From an uncultured Bacilli bacterium (GTDB lineage Bacteria; Bacillota_I; Bacilli_A; RF39; UBA660): 14,199 bases of DNA. A program made the translations under genes and the position numbers. The notes under the pieces are model-generated. The model was not told the DNA's origin. It saw nothing but the letters and a program-made list of their open reading frames with translations, and did not search any database. Shown piece after piece: positions 6,550 through 14,118 of the stretch (position 1 is the stretch's first letter; each line of letters opens with the position of its first letter). Location: NCBI GenBank assembly GCA_947588665.1, contig CANPYU010000015.1, positions 1 to 14,199 of the forward strand. Direction: 5' to 3'.

Positions 6550-7100
6550 CTTACTAATTTCTTTATTTTAGATGAATTAATTAAATTATATATAAAATTA
6601 ATATCTTCTATATTTATTCCTTTAACTTGTAAATATTGTGCTAATGTATTATTATCATAATTATCCTTAATTTTTTTATAATCACGATAAAAATATTCCA
6701 CCAATAAAAGTTCTTTTAATTTTTCTAATCTATATTTTTTCACATTCAATTCTAAAGTCAATTTCTCATCTATATTTTGAACTTTATCCTGTTCATCTAC
6801 CATATTTTTATGAATAACCTGTAAATAATTTAAAGCTTTAGATGCTGCTTTAAAATCATTTTTTTCTTTAAAATACATTATAATACTTATACTAATAAAA
6901 TTTAAAGTTAAAATTATACTCCAAGTAAAACCCCATAATCCTAATAACAAGATAAAAGTTAATATAATAACTGGTATAGCTATACAAGCTAGTAAATCTG
7001 TCCTTAAACTTAATACTTTCTTTTCTTGAGCTTTAATTAACTTTTCTATTATTTTTATATTTTTTGCTTTTATAATTGCTTGTCCTCTTTTATCTGTCAT
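6537..7100 (-). CDS. Two-span membrane protein of unknown function
   Basis: I do not recognise this 187-residue protein. A basic N-terminal helix (about 1-32, KAKNIKIIEKLIKAQEKK) leads into two adjacent hydrophobic segments (about 34-54 and 57-77, the second starting WSIILTLNFIS). A long charged region follows that is mostly helical and probably coiled coil (about 79-148), with a short lysine-rich tail. Both ends should be cytoplasmic, with a tiny outside loop. No catalytic motif is visible. The ATG has GGAG five bases upstream and begins 11 bp after the murD stop, so it is co-transcribed and perhaps translationally coupled with murD. That suggests an envelope-related role, but context is the only evidence. 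Confidence 0.75.
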   Translation of the reverse strand: MTDKRGQAIIKAKNIKIIEKLIKAQEKKVLSLRTDLLACIAIPVIILTFILLLGLWGFTWSIILTLNFISISIIMYFKEKNDFKAASKALNYLQVIHKNMVDEQDKVQNIDEKLTLELNVKKYRLEKLKELLLVEYFYRDYKKIKDNYDNNTLAQYLQVKGINIEDINFIYNLINSSKIKKLVRKKS

Positions 7101-7111
7101 TTTAACTCCAT

Positions 7112-8437
7112 CTATAAATTATTTACTAATTCTTTAAATTCACATCCCCGATCTTCAAACTTAGCATATTGATCCCAAGAAGCTGCTCCGGGACTTAAAA
7201 GGACCACATCACCCTTTTTAACATTTTTCCTAACTTTAACCATCGCATCCTTTAAATATAGATCTGTCTCACATAAAATATCATGCGTATTACAAAATTC
7301 TTTTATTTTATCTCTAACTTCCCCAATCGCATATATTCTAACTATTCTATCTTTAAAAGGAATTAAATCATCAAAAGTCTGATTTCGATCCATTCCTCCA
7401 AATATTAAATGAATATTACCTGAAAAACTTTTTAAAGCCGTAACCGTCGCAGTTGGATTAGTAGCTTTAGAATCATTATAATATTCTACCCCTTCTATAT
7501 TTCTTACAAATTCAATACGATGTTCTACCCCTTTAAAACTTTTTAACACTTTTATTGCATATTTAAAATCAACTTTAAGTACTTTTAAAACTAATAACAT
7601 AGCTAAAATATTCTCATAATTATGTGTTCCTTTTAAAAGAATATCTTGAGTATCAATTACTTTTAATTTATCAATGTATATAGCATCACGAGTATAATAA
7701 TTATCTTCACTATTGAAATAATATTTAATATCTTTAATATCTTGAGTAAGTTTTAAACTATCTAAATTACTTTTATTTAATATAGCTATATTATCACTTG
7801 TATGTCCTTTAAATATTTTATATTTAACTTTTTTATAAGCTTCATACGTCCCATGATAATCTAAATGAGTAGGACATAAATTAGTTAAAACACTTATATT
7901 TGTTTTAAAATCATTCATATCAATTAATTGATGATCTGAAATTTCTAAAAGTAAAATATCTTTTTCTTTAATTCTATTTTCATTAATTATCTCTGCTAAA
8001 GGAATACCTATATTTCCCCCTAAAACAACTGGCATATTAGCTTCTTTTAATACTTCATAAATTAAAGTTGTTGTTGTAGTTTTACCATTAGAACCTGTAA
8101 CTCCAATAATATTGATATTTTTAGGCAAAAAGTGATAAGCAACTTCCATTTCATTTTGAACTTCTATTTTTAATTCTTTAGCTTTAAGTATACACGGATG
8201 ATTAGGAAATACTGCCGGATTTTTAATTACCAAAAAATAACTATCATCTAATAATTCTTCTGGTTTATCTGTCAAAATAAACTCTATTCCCCAGTCTTTT
8301 AATTCTTGCACTTTCTCTTTATCTTGCATTTTACTATCAGTAATAATTATTTGATTATTATAATCTTTAAGTAACTTAGCTACTTGATATCCACTTCTAG
8401 CCATCCCTAATATTAATATTTTTTTGTTCTCATACAT
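7112..8437 (-). CDS. murD: UDP-N-acetylmuramoylalanine--D-glutamate ligase MurD
   Basis: A 441-residue cytoplasmic Mur ligase that adds D-glutamate to UDP-MurNAc-L-alanine in peptidoglycan precursor synthesis, close to the usual length of about 450. Domain 1 opens with a nucleotide-fold KILILGMARSGYQVAKLL (6-23). The ATP loop is GVTGSNGKTTTT (112-123), followed by GGNIGIPL (140-147) and the substrate-site CPTHLDYHG (188-196). K205 in YKKVKYKIF is the expected carbamylated lysine. HRIEFV and YYNDSKATNPT lead into the C-terminal domain, which ends with SPGAASWDQYAKFEDRG. The usual SSFQL reads SDHQL (167-171). The ATG follows AAGGTGA by a normal gap. A TATAAT at 8460-8455 may give it a separate promoter, but no good -35 stands before it. 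Confidence 0.97.
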   Translation of the reverse strand: MYENKKILILGMARSGYQVAKLLKDYNNQIIITDSKMQDKEKVQELKDWGIEFILTDKPEELLDDSYFLVIKNPAVFPNHPCILKAKELKIEVQNEMEVAYHFLPKNINIIGVTGSNGKTTTTTLIYEVLKEANMPVVLGGNIGIPLAEIINENRIKEKDILLLEISDHQLIDMNDFKTNISVLTNLCPTHLDYHGTYEAYKKVKYKIFKGHTSDNIAILNKSNLDSLKLTQDIKDIKYYFNSEDNYYTRDAIYIDKLKVIDTQDILLKGTHNYENILAMLLVLKVLKVDFKYAIKVLKSFKGVEHRIEFVRNIEGVEYYNDSKATNPTATVTALKSFSGNIHLIFGGMDRNQTFDDLIPFKDRIVRIYAIGEVRDKIKEFCNTHDILCETDLYLKDAMVKVRKNVKKGDVVLLSPGAASWDQYAKFEDRGCEFKELVNNL

Positions 8438-8467
8438 CTAAATCACCTTCTTAAATTATATGTCAAA

Positions 8468-8495
8468 TAAAAAAAAAAAGCAATAATCTGCTTTT
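8468..8495 (-). terminator. Short hairpin terminator after the 423-residue HExxH gene
   Basis: In the minus-strand RNA AAAAGCA (8495-8489) pairs with TGCTTTT (8482-8476) across a 6-base loop, followed by a long T run (8479-8468). The first arm overlaps the stop codon. The stem has only two G-C pairs, but the T tract is excellent. It separates this gene from murD, perhaps partially. Confidence 0.6.
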
Positions 8496-9765
8496 ACAAT
8501 CGCCTATACTTTCTTAAATTTAATTCTTCTTTTTCTAATATTTCTGTAAAATTTAAACTTCTCAAATAATTATTATATTTTTCTAAATAACCATCAACTA
8601 AATCTTTATCTCTATCATTTTTAAATATTTGAATAAAATCTAAAAATGAACTATCTATATTATTTTCCTGAACATTAAGTAAACATATCTTAAATAATTC
8701 ATCTAATAAATACGGCGAATCCTTTAAAGAAGTTTTAATTTCCTCATGAATATAAGTATCCATATAAGTATCCATTACATCTATAATATAATTTATATCT
8801 ACTGTAGAATACTTTTCTTTTAACAATTTAATTAAATAATCCGAACCTAATAAATTATAATCTTCTAATGTATAAGAACTACATTTCATTAAATACTCTG
8901 TAATGGCAATCTCGTCTTGATAAGTCTCACTTTTAATACTTTCTTGAGCTAATTTAGAAGTCAAAGCTTCATTTAAAAATCGTCCTTTATACCCCATTCT
9001 AACAAAATTTTTACCCTTAATATTTCGATAAAAACTTCCCATAGTATGTGCAAGTTCATGAGTTATAGTACTATAATTATTATCATCACAATAATAAATT
9101 TTATTTTCTTTTGCCACATAACATCCGGCAATATTTCCTCCAAACTCCTGCAATTCCTCAGGTGTTAATTTAATTATTTGTAAAGTTTTCATATTTTCAT
9201 AAAATATCCGAAAGTCAAAATTAGGATGATTTTGATTAACTGCCCTCACTAAATTATAAGCACAAATCTTAAATGAATCATTAATATTAGAATTTTCTTT
9301 TATTGCCCTATTAACTAAATCTAAAGATACTTTTTCATATCCTAAAATATCATCTAACTGATTTAGATCCTCTATAAAAACTATCCCATATCTAAATTGT
9401 TGTGGCACATCAGAAATAAAATATTCATCTTTTAATTCTAAAGCTATTTTATCGCTGGAAATATTCAAATCATAATACTTTAAAGTCTCTTTCCATAAAG
9501 AAACAAACCTAAATAATAATAACATATCAATTATTATACATGATTTAGCTACCAACCGTTTTATTTTATCTTTATCCCTTAAATTATAATCATATAAAAT
9601 AAAACAATCTTTATTATTATAAACATCATTTAAATACTTTAAATCTTTTTCTAAAGGATATTTAAATTGTTCATTATTTTTTTCTAAAAAAATTTTATTT
9701 CCCTTTAAATCTTTAAAAATAGCAAATTTCTTTAAGTTATAATAAATATCTAATAAATATACCAT
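8494..9765 (-). CDS. Putative HExxH (gluzincin-like) protein, short paralogue
   Basis: A 423-residue protein of no family I recognise, paralogous along its length to the gene upstream. Layout: a beta-rich N-terminal piece (about 1-55); a basic stretch then a hydrophobic segment (about 70-90) that may be a membrane anchor; the block DFRIFYENMKTL (184-195); the zinc-site candidate HELAHT (236-241) with a downstream NEAL whose Glu266 is 26 residues after His240; and an all-helical C-terminal part with SPYLLDELFK (350-359). HExxH plus a later Glu in (N/D)EA is the gluzincin metalloprotease pattern, with Glu237 as the catalytic base. If the anchor is real, the protease part would lie outside the cell. 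I chose the ATG at 9765, five bases after GGTGA. TTG 9777 and GTG 9774 lie before or within that site. Substrate unknown. Confidence 0.75.
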   Translation of the reverse strand: MVYLLDIYYNLKKFAIFKDLKGNKIFLEKNNEQFKYPLEKDLKYLNDVYNNKDCFILYDYNLRDKDKIKRLVAKSCIIIDMLLLFRFVSLWKETLKYYDLNISSDKIALELKDEYFISDVPQQFRYGIVFIEDLNQLDDILGYEKVSLDLVNRAIKENSNINDSFKICAYNLVRAVNQNHPNFDFRIFYENMKTLQIIKLTPEELQEFGGNIAGCYVAKENKIYYCDDNNYSTITHELAHTMGSFYRNIKGKNFVRMGYKGRFLNEALTSKLAQESIKSETYQDEIAITEYLMKCSSYTLEDYNLLGSDYLIKLLKEKYSTVDINYIIDVMDTYMDTYIHEEIKTSLKDSPYLLDELFKICLLNVQENNIDSSFLDFIQIFKNDRDKDLVDGYLEKYNNYLRSLNFTEILEKEELNLRKYRRL

Positions 9766-9783
9766 ACCCCTCACCAAAAACCT

Positions 9784-9792
9784 ATTCTAACA
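9784..9792 (-). promoter_or_regulatory. Possible extended -10 before the short HExxH gene
   Basis: In the 40-bp gap between the paralogues the minus strand reads TGT directly before TAGAAT (9789-9784), an extended -10 with five of six matches. No recognisable -35 stands 17 bp upstream. The predicted start would leave a short leader before GGTGA. Co-transcription with the upstream paralogue is at least as likely. Confidence 0.3.
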
Positions 9793-9805
9793 TATAATAA
9801 ATAAA

Positions 9806-11941
9806 TTATCTACTTCTTTCTCTAATTAAATCATTAAAATAATTTATAAATAATTCTAATATTTCTTTTTCACTAAAATTATAACTATCTTTATTTATAT
9901 CTAAAATATTATAATATTTTAATACTTCTTCAAAATATAAATCTTCTTCATCTAAATTATCTATTAAATAATAGTATTCTAAAGGTATTTTAATATCATT
10001 ATATAAACTACTAATAACATAATTATTATTAATATCTTTAACAACTTTAATTTTTCTTAATTCATAAGGCAAAGGAACAATACTATTATCACTCGTAATA
10101 TTTACTTTATAACTAGGAATAAAAACAACTTGATCATCTAAAATTGTTAAATTATTTAAAATATCATTATATTTACCTATATAACTTTTTAAATACTCTA
10201 AATTAAGAATTTTATCTAAATTTAAACTATCATTTATTTTAATATTATTTAAATATAAAGTTAAACTTATCTTTGGTGTTTGAAAAACAATATCTTTTCC
10301 TTCCTGATAAATAATTTCTTCTTGTTTTGATATAACATATCCCATTTCTTTATTACTATTTAATGTAATAGTTAAATCTAAATCTGGTATATATTCTGCT
10401 TTAATAAATTTCCCCTTACTATAAATTGGTACTTTTTGATAATAATATTCTGGTAAATTAATATATTGAAAAGCAAACTCATTCCAAAAATCATCTGTTC
10501 CAAATTTATCATAATTAGAAATATACGCAATAGGAAGCAAACTATTAATATTATTTGCCCGAAATATCTTTCCTCCATTCCCTTTAATTAACCTCAAATT
10601 TCCTTTTCTATCTAATATATAATTATAATTTTTAGCTAAACAAGGAAATACTCCATCCCTACAAGTATATAAAGCATCTACATTCTGGTAAGCTTTCAAA
10701 TCATTGTTTATTTTTTCTAAAGTTATATAAGGCCTGTAACCTTTATCTTCCAATATTTTATTATATTTATTTAAATATTGATATAATATTGTTTTATCTT
10801 CTACTTGCCTAAATAATTTAGCAAATTCTTTAAAAGAATTATAATCTTTATCTATATTATAAATACTCATTTTAAAAAGCTCATCTAATAAATATGGCGA
10901 ACTATCTAAACTTCTTGTAATTCCTTCTTTAACTAATGAATTTTTATACGCATCAAGTACTTCAATAATATAATTTATATCTACTGAAGGATATTTATCT
11001 TCTAAACCTTCAATTAACGCCCAAACCCCTTTTTGATTATAATCCAATATATTAAAATTACCCATTTCCATTAAATAATCTGATACTAATTTTTCATTTA
11101 TATAAGCATATTCTTGAGAGCATAAATTAGTAATTTCACTATTTAGTGCTTCATCAATAAAACTTCCATTATTTACACTTCTTAAATAAAGATTTTTACC
11201 ATCAATCCGATAATAATGATAACTAGTATGAGCAAGTTCATGTATAATTGCATTTTCATCCATTTCTTCCTGATAATAAATAGTATTAGTAACACTATCA
11301 TAACAAGCAGCAATATGCCCATATTTAGCTTTTAACTCTTCATTTGAAATTGAAACAATATTTAAAGTTTTCATATTCTCATAAAATATCCGAAAATCAA
11401 AAGAACTATACATTTTCTCTAATTTTTGTACTAAAGTATGAGCACAAGTCTTAAATTGTTCATTTAAATTAGTATTACTATCAATTACCTCATGAACATT
11501 TTCAGTAGAAATGCTATCATAACCTAAAACTTCCGTTAAATCTTCACTATTTTTAATATTAACTATAGTATATTCTTTATTAGCATAAATAGGATTTATA
11601 GCATTTAAAACAATACCATTATCTGTTAACTTAACTTCATAATTTGCTAAATCACTTTTAAGCTTACCACCTATAATTCCTACTGCTATAACATCAAGAA
11701 CTAATAAACTTCTTGCAATTATAACTTTTTCTTTATAACTAAATTTTGGAATTAAATAACACATATATGGATTATAATTATTATATATGCTATTTAAATA
11801 TATAAAATCATCTAATAAAGGATACTTATATTTATTATCTTTAATTTCCAAAAAAGTTTTCCGGTTATTATTATCTAATAATATCATAAATTTCTTTTTA
11901 TCATAACTAATTACTAATAACTTTTGAAATTCCCCATTCAC
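9806..11941 (-). CDS. Putative HExxH (gluzincin-like) protein, long paralogue
   Basis: A 711-residue protein. Its first 410 or so residues parallel the short paralogue: N-terminal beta-rich region; hydrophobic segment about 72-92 (VIIARSLLVLDVIAVGIIGG); DFRIFYENMKTL (182-193); HELAHT (234-239); Glu264 in DEAL, again 26 residues after the second His; then SPYLLDELFK (349-358). Matching spacing of all three candidate zinc ligands in both copies argues for a retained metal site. A further 290 residues of mainly beta-strand-like sequence follow (from about 420), opening with a pair of cysteines (C427, C434; TCRDGVFPC) and absent from the short copy. I see no known domain in it. I chose the GTG at 11941, seven bases after GGGGGTG (11954-11948). 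The GTG at 11950 is part of that site. Possibly a membrane-anchored envelope protease with a substrate-binding tail; this is inference. Confidence 0.75.
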   Translation of the reverse strand: MNGEFQKLLVISYDKKKFMILLDNNNRKTFLEIKDNKYKYPLLDDFIYLNSIYNNYNPYMCYLIPKFSYKEKVIIARSLLVLDVIAVGIIGGKLKSDLANYEVKLTDNGIVLNAINPIYANKEYTIVNIKNSEDLTEVLGYDSISTENVHEVIDSNTNLNEQFKTCAHTLVQKLEKMYSSFDFRIFYENMKTLNIVSISNEELKAKYGHIAACYDSVTNTIYYQEEMDENAIIHELAHTSYHYYRIDGKNLYLRSVNNGSFIDEALNSEITNLCSQEYAYINEKLVSDYLMEMGNFNILDYNQKGVWALIEGLEDKYPSVDINYIIEVLDAYKNSLVKEGITRSLDSSPYLLDELFKMSIYNIDKDYNSFKEFAKLFRQVEDKTILYQYLNKYNKILEDKGYRPYITLEKINNDLKAYQNVDALYTCRDGVFPCLAKNYNYILDRKGNLRLIKGNGGKIFRANNINSLLPIAYISNYDKFGTDDFWNEFAFQYINLPEYYYQKVPIYSKGKFIKAEYIPDLDLTITLNSNKEMGYVISKQEEIIYQEGKDIVFQTPKISLTLYLNNIKINDSLNLDKILNLEYLKSYIGKYNDILNNLTILDDQVVFIPSYKVNITSDNSIVPLPYELRKIKVVKDINNNYVISSLYNDIKIPLEYYYLIDNLDEEDLYFEEVLKYYNILDINKDSYNFSEKEILELFINYFNDLIRERSR

Positions 11942-11964
11942 TAATATCACCCCCGATATAAAGC

Positions 11965-11988
11965 CAAAAAAAGCAATTAACTTGCTTT
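11965..11988 (-). terminator. Short hairpin terminator at the end of the lysozyme-like gene
   Basis: In the minus-strand RNA AAAGCAA (11988-11982) pairs with TTGCTTT (11976-11970) across GTTAA, followed by seven Ts (11971-11965). The first arm is made of the last codons and the loop carries the stop codon. It resembles the hairpin behind the short HExxH gene. Read-through into the long paralogue is likely, as that gene has no clear promoter. Confidence 0.6.
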
Positions 11989-12549
11989 AATTAAATTAAT
12001 ATAATAATTAACATCTTTATACCAATTAGGATTCTCGGCATATTTTTTATTCATTAACTCTGGAGTTGTTAATCCATAAGCATAATAATTATTTGCTAAA
12101 TTACGAATAAAAGCATTTAATCCCGTATCTAAATCTTTAAATGAAGCATATGAACCACATCCAGTTCCTTTCATGCCTCCAATATTATTACAATGTTTAG
12201 TTAAATAACTGCAATTCCATTTACAACCTGTTTCTACTAATATAATACCTGTTGCCACCAATGGATCTACTTCATATTCTAAAGCAATACTTGCAATATT
12301 TGTACCATATCCATCTAATGTTGAATTAAGAACATTATTAATTTTATTACTTAATTCCTTCAATGTTAAACCTTCATAAACAATTAGCTCTTCATATCTA
12401 CTTTTTGGAATATTACTTTCATATATATTATTCTTTATATAATTATGATATAAAACTCTTTCTTCTGTACTTTTTTTATAAGCTATAATACTACTACTTA
12501 ATATAAAAATGATTATCATCATCTTATATATATAACTTTTCATTTTCAA
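11977..12549 (-). CDS. Membrane-anchored lysozyme-like (glucosaminidase-type) protein
   Basis: A 190-residue exported protein. An N-terminal hydrophobic helix (about 8-23) after a lysine-containing start acts as signal anchor with no obvious cleavage site. A linker follows, then a lysozyme-fold domain (about 80-190) of the glucosaminidase (PF01832) type that cuts peptidoglycan glycan strands. Seen in the sequence: SIALEYEVDPLVATGIILVETG with candidate catalytic Glu106, the CNNIGGMKG turn (120-128), YASFKDLDTGLNAFI (134-148) and the family's closing WYKDVNYYINLI. Four cysteines (C109, C113, C120, C131) cluster around the active site and could form two disulfides, unusual for an exported protein of a low-GC Gram-positive. 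The ATG follows AGGGGGAAG by about nine bases. It is first behind a perfect promoter and upstream of the two HExxH genes. It may cut, bind or merely sense cell wall. Confidence 0.8.
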   Translation of the reverse strand: MKMKSYIYKMMIIIFILSSSIIAYKKSTEERVLYHNYIKNNIYESNIPKSRYEELIVYEGLTLKELSNKINNVLNSTLDGYGTNIASIALEYEVDPLVATGIILVETGCKWNCSYLTKHCNNIGGMKGTGCGSYASFKDLDTGLNAFIRNLANNYYAYGLTTPELMNKKYAENPNWYKDVNYYINLIKAS

Positions 12550-12561
12550 AACTTCCCCCTG

Positions 12562-12576
12562 CTTCTTTTAAAGAAG
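12562..12576. repeat. 15-bp palindrome at the predicted transcription start
   Basis: CTTCTTT (12562-12568) and AAAGAAG (12570-12576) are exact reverse complements around one central base. The element covers about +1 to +16 of the lysozyme-like transcript, just before the Shine-Dalgarno. It could be an operator, or fold in RNA as a 5-bp stem with a 5-base loop that stabilises the 5' end or affects ribosome access. Confidence 0.45.
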
Positions 12577-12583
12577 TATCATA

Positions 12584-12612
12584 ATTATAACATATATTAC
12601 TTATTTTGTCAA
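12584..12612 (-). promoter_or_regulatory. Perfect consensus sigma-A promoter of the lysozyme-like gene
   Basis: On the minus strand TTGACA (12612-12607), exactly 17 bp, TATAAT (12589-12584), with TG positioned as an extended -10. Both hexamers match consensus at every base, so this should be the strongest housekeeping promoter in the window unless it is repressed. The predicted start is near 12577. Confidence 0.85.
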
Positions 12613-12631
12613 ATCAAGTACAAACATTTGT

Positions 12632-12928
12632 TTATATTCTTTCAATAAAATCAATATTTTTAATCTTAATTTTATCCCCACTTAAAGTAAGCAACTCATT
12701 ATTAGTTTTACCCACAATTACTGTCTCAATAATATCATTACCCATTCTTATTTCTACTTTACTCTTATAAACATGATGAGGATTAGCAAAAATTTCATTT
12801 ATCTTTCCCAAAATATTAACATTATCTCTATTAACATTCTTTACTTCCCGACTTGAAAATACTTCTCTATTATTATTTAACTGCTTATTAATTGGATTAG
12901 CATAAACTTTAGGCAAATTTTTATTCAT
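12632..12928 (-). CDS. Small protein of unknown function (98 residues)
   Basis: I do not recognise this protein. The first 50 residues are polar, basic and asparagine-rich, with two similar short motifs, VYANP (8-12) and IFANPHHVYKS (46-56). The last 45 residues (about 54-98) look like a compact beta-strand domain: VEIRMGNDIIETVIVGKT, LLTLSGDKIKI, then NIDFIERI, a strand pattern like small SH3- or Sm-like barrels. There is no signal peptide, membrane helix or cysteine. The ATG has GAGGTG seven bases upstream (12941-12936). It is divergent from rodA and upstream of the lysozyme-like gene, which has its own promoter. Real gene status rests on the good ribosome site and non-random composition. 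Confidence 0.65.
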   Translation of the reverse strand: MNKNLPKVYANPINKQLNNNREVFSSREVKNVNRDNVNILGKINEIFANPHHVYKSKVEIRMGNDIIETVIVGKTNNELLTLSGDKIKIKNIDFIERI

Positions 12929-12986
12929 AAGTTACACCTCTATAATATTTTATGATAAATTACCTAAATTGAGACATACTAATACC

Positions 12987-14072
12987 ATGAAAAAGAAAAA
13001 TATAATTAATAAATTACCCTTAATAATTCCTTTATTAATACTTACCATTATCTCTTTAATTAACATGAAAATAATAGGTATTAATAATGAAACTTATAAT
13101 AGTTATTTTCTAAAACAAGTATTATGGTTTATCCTTGGATTTATTTCTATGGTTATAATTATTATTTTTAAACCCAAAATACTTTTTAAATATAGTAAAT
13201 ATCTATATTTATTAAATGTTTTACTTCTAATATTAGTCTTATTCTTTGGTAAAACTGTCAATGGTTCTACTGCCTGGTTTAATCTTTACTTTTTTTCTTT
13301 TCAACCCAGCGAATTAATGAAATTAACACTTACTCTTTATTTAAGTGAAACCCTATCCCATTATAAAGAGCATACTTTTAAACAAGAACTAAAATTTATT
13401 CTAAAAGCTTTTTTTATCACATTAATCCCTTCTTTATTTGTATTTCTAGAACCTGATACTGGAGCAATCATTATATATTTTTTAATAATGATTGGAGTTA
13501 TTTTAGTTTATAAATTAAACTTTAAATGGTATTTATTTATTAGTATTATAATAATTATCGCACTATTAACTTTTAGTTATTTGTATATCTATCAAAAAGA
13601 TCTTTTAATTAAATTAATAGGAACCTCTTTCTTTTATCGAATTGATAGAATTTTAACATTTGTAAATAATGATTCTTTTCAATTAGATCGCGCTTTAACT
13701 GCCATAGGAATTTCTAATATTTTTAAAGGTGGCAATTATATATATATTCCAGAAGCCCCCACCGACTTTATTATTGCTTTATCTATTAATAATCTGGGTA
13801 TCATAAGTTTTATTATAATTTTAATAAGTTTCATTATTTTAGATTTCTACTTTTTATTTAAACTTTTTAAAGCTAAAAATACTAAATTTAAAATGTTTTT
13901 CTCAAGCTTTATTGTCATGTTTATTTTTGCTCAAATTCAAAACATAGGCATGAATCTAGGTCTATTCCCCATCATTGGACTACCCTTACCATTCTTAAGT
14001 TATGGAGGTACAAATATCATTGTTTACTTCATGTTTTTAGGAATTTTAGCTAGTAAAAGTAAAAATTTTTAA
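12987..14072 (+). CDS. rodA: RodA-type SEDS peptidoglycan glycosyltransferase
   Basis: A polytopic membrane enzyme of 361 residues with about ten helices that polymerises lipid II into glycan strands, normally paired with a class B penicillin-binding protein. Visible: NGSTAWFN (92-99, W97); FQPSEL (105-110); EPDTGA (155-160); the loop TDFI with candidate catalytic Asp260; and NLGLFPIIGLPLPFLSYGG (323-341). The GLPLPF form and missing FtsW-type KGLTLPF favour RodA (elongation) over FtsW or SpoVE. The loop before TDFI is short. I prefer the ATG at 12987, which gives a lysine-rich cytoplasmic start. An in-frame TTG at 12969 would add six residues. Neither start has a convincing Shine-Dalgarno. 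It is divergent from the 98-residue gene across 58 bp. Confidence 0.9.
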   Translation: MKKKNIINKLPLIIPLLILTIISLINMKIIGINNETYNSYFLKQVLWFILGFISMVIIIIFKPKILFKYSKYLYLLNVLLLILVLFFGKTVNGSTAWFNLYFFSFQPSELMKLTLTLYLSETLSHYKEHTFKQELKFILKAFFITLIPSLFVFLEPDTGAIIIYFLIMIGVILVYKLNFKWYLFISIIIIIALLTFSYLYIYQKDLLIKLIGTSFFYRIDRILTFVNNDSFQLDRALTAIGISNIFKGGNYIYIPEAPTDFIIALSINNLGIISFIIILISFIILDFYFLFKLFKAKNTKFKMFFSSFIVMFIFAQIQNIGMNLGLFPIIGLPLPFLSYGGTNIIVYFMFLGILASKSKNF

Positions 14073-14089
14073 TTTTTTTAAATTTTTAC
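14059..14089. repeat. AT-only inverted repeat after rodA
   Basis: GTAAAAATTT (14059-14068) and AAATTTTTAC (14080-14089) are exact reverse complements separated by 11 bases rich in T. The left arm runs up to the rodA stop codon. With only one G-C pair per stem it would be a weak terminator at best. It runs directly into the next promoter. Confidence 0.35.
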
Positions 14090-14118
14090 TTGACAAAAAT
14101 ATCATTTTGTATTAGTAT
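14090..14118 (+). promoter_or_regulatory. Promoter for a gene beyond the right edge
   Basis: TTGACA (14090-14095, perfect), a 17-bp spacer, TAGTAT (14113-14118, four of six). The start is predicted near 14125. No coding start is visible in the remaining 75 bases, which hold an untranslated leader. It contains a near-perfect 7-bp stem (TCGAACA / TGTTTGA, one G-U) with a 7-base loop at about 14125-14145. Confidence 0.65.

Noticed and set aside
8455..8466. TTGACATATAAT on the minus strand before murD as a promoter
   Set aside because: The two hexamers abut with no spacer, so they cannot work together. Only the TATAAT could act as a -10, and its upstream -35 is a featureless T run.
10378..10578. 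66-codon open frame on the minus strand inside the long HExxH gene
   Set aside because: It is a shadow of the real gene in another frame, with no ribosome site and no recognisable motif.
12605..12613. TTTGTCAAA matching the 0A-box consensus upstream of the lysozyme-like gene
   Set aside because: It is the complement of TTTGACAAA, which arises almost automatically from a perfect TTGACA -35 in AT-rich DNA, unlike the CG-containing box at sirA.
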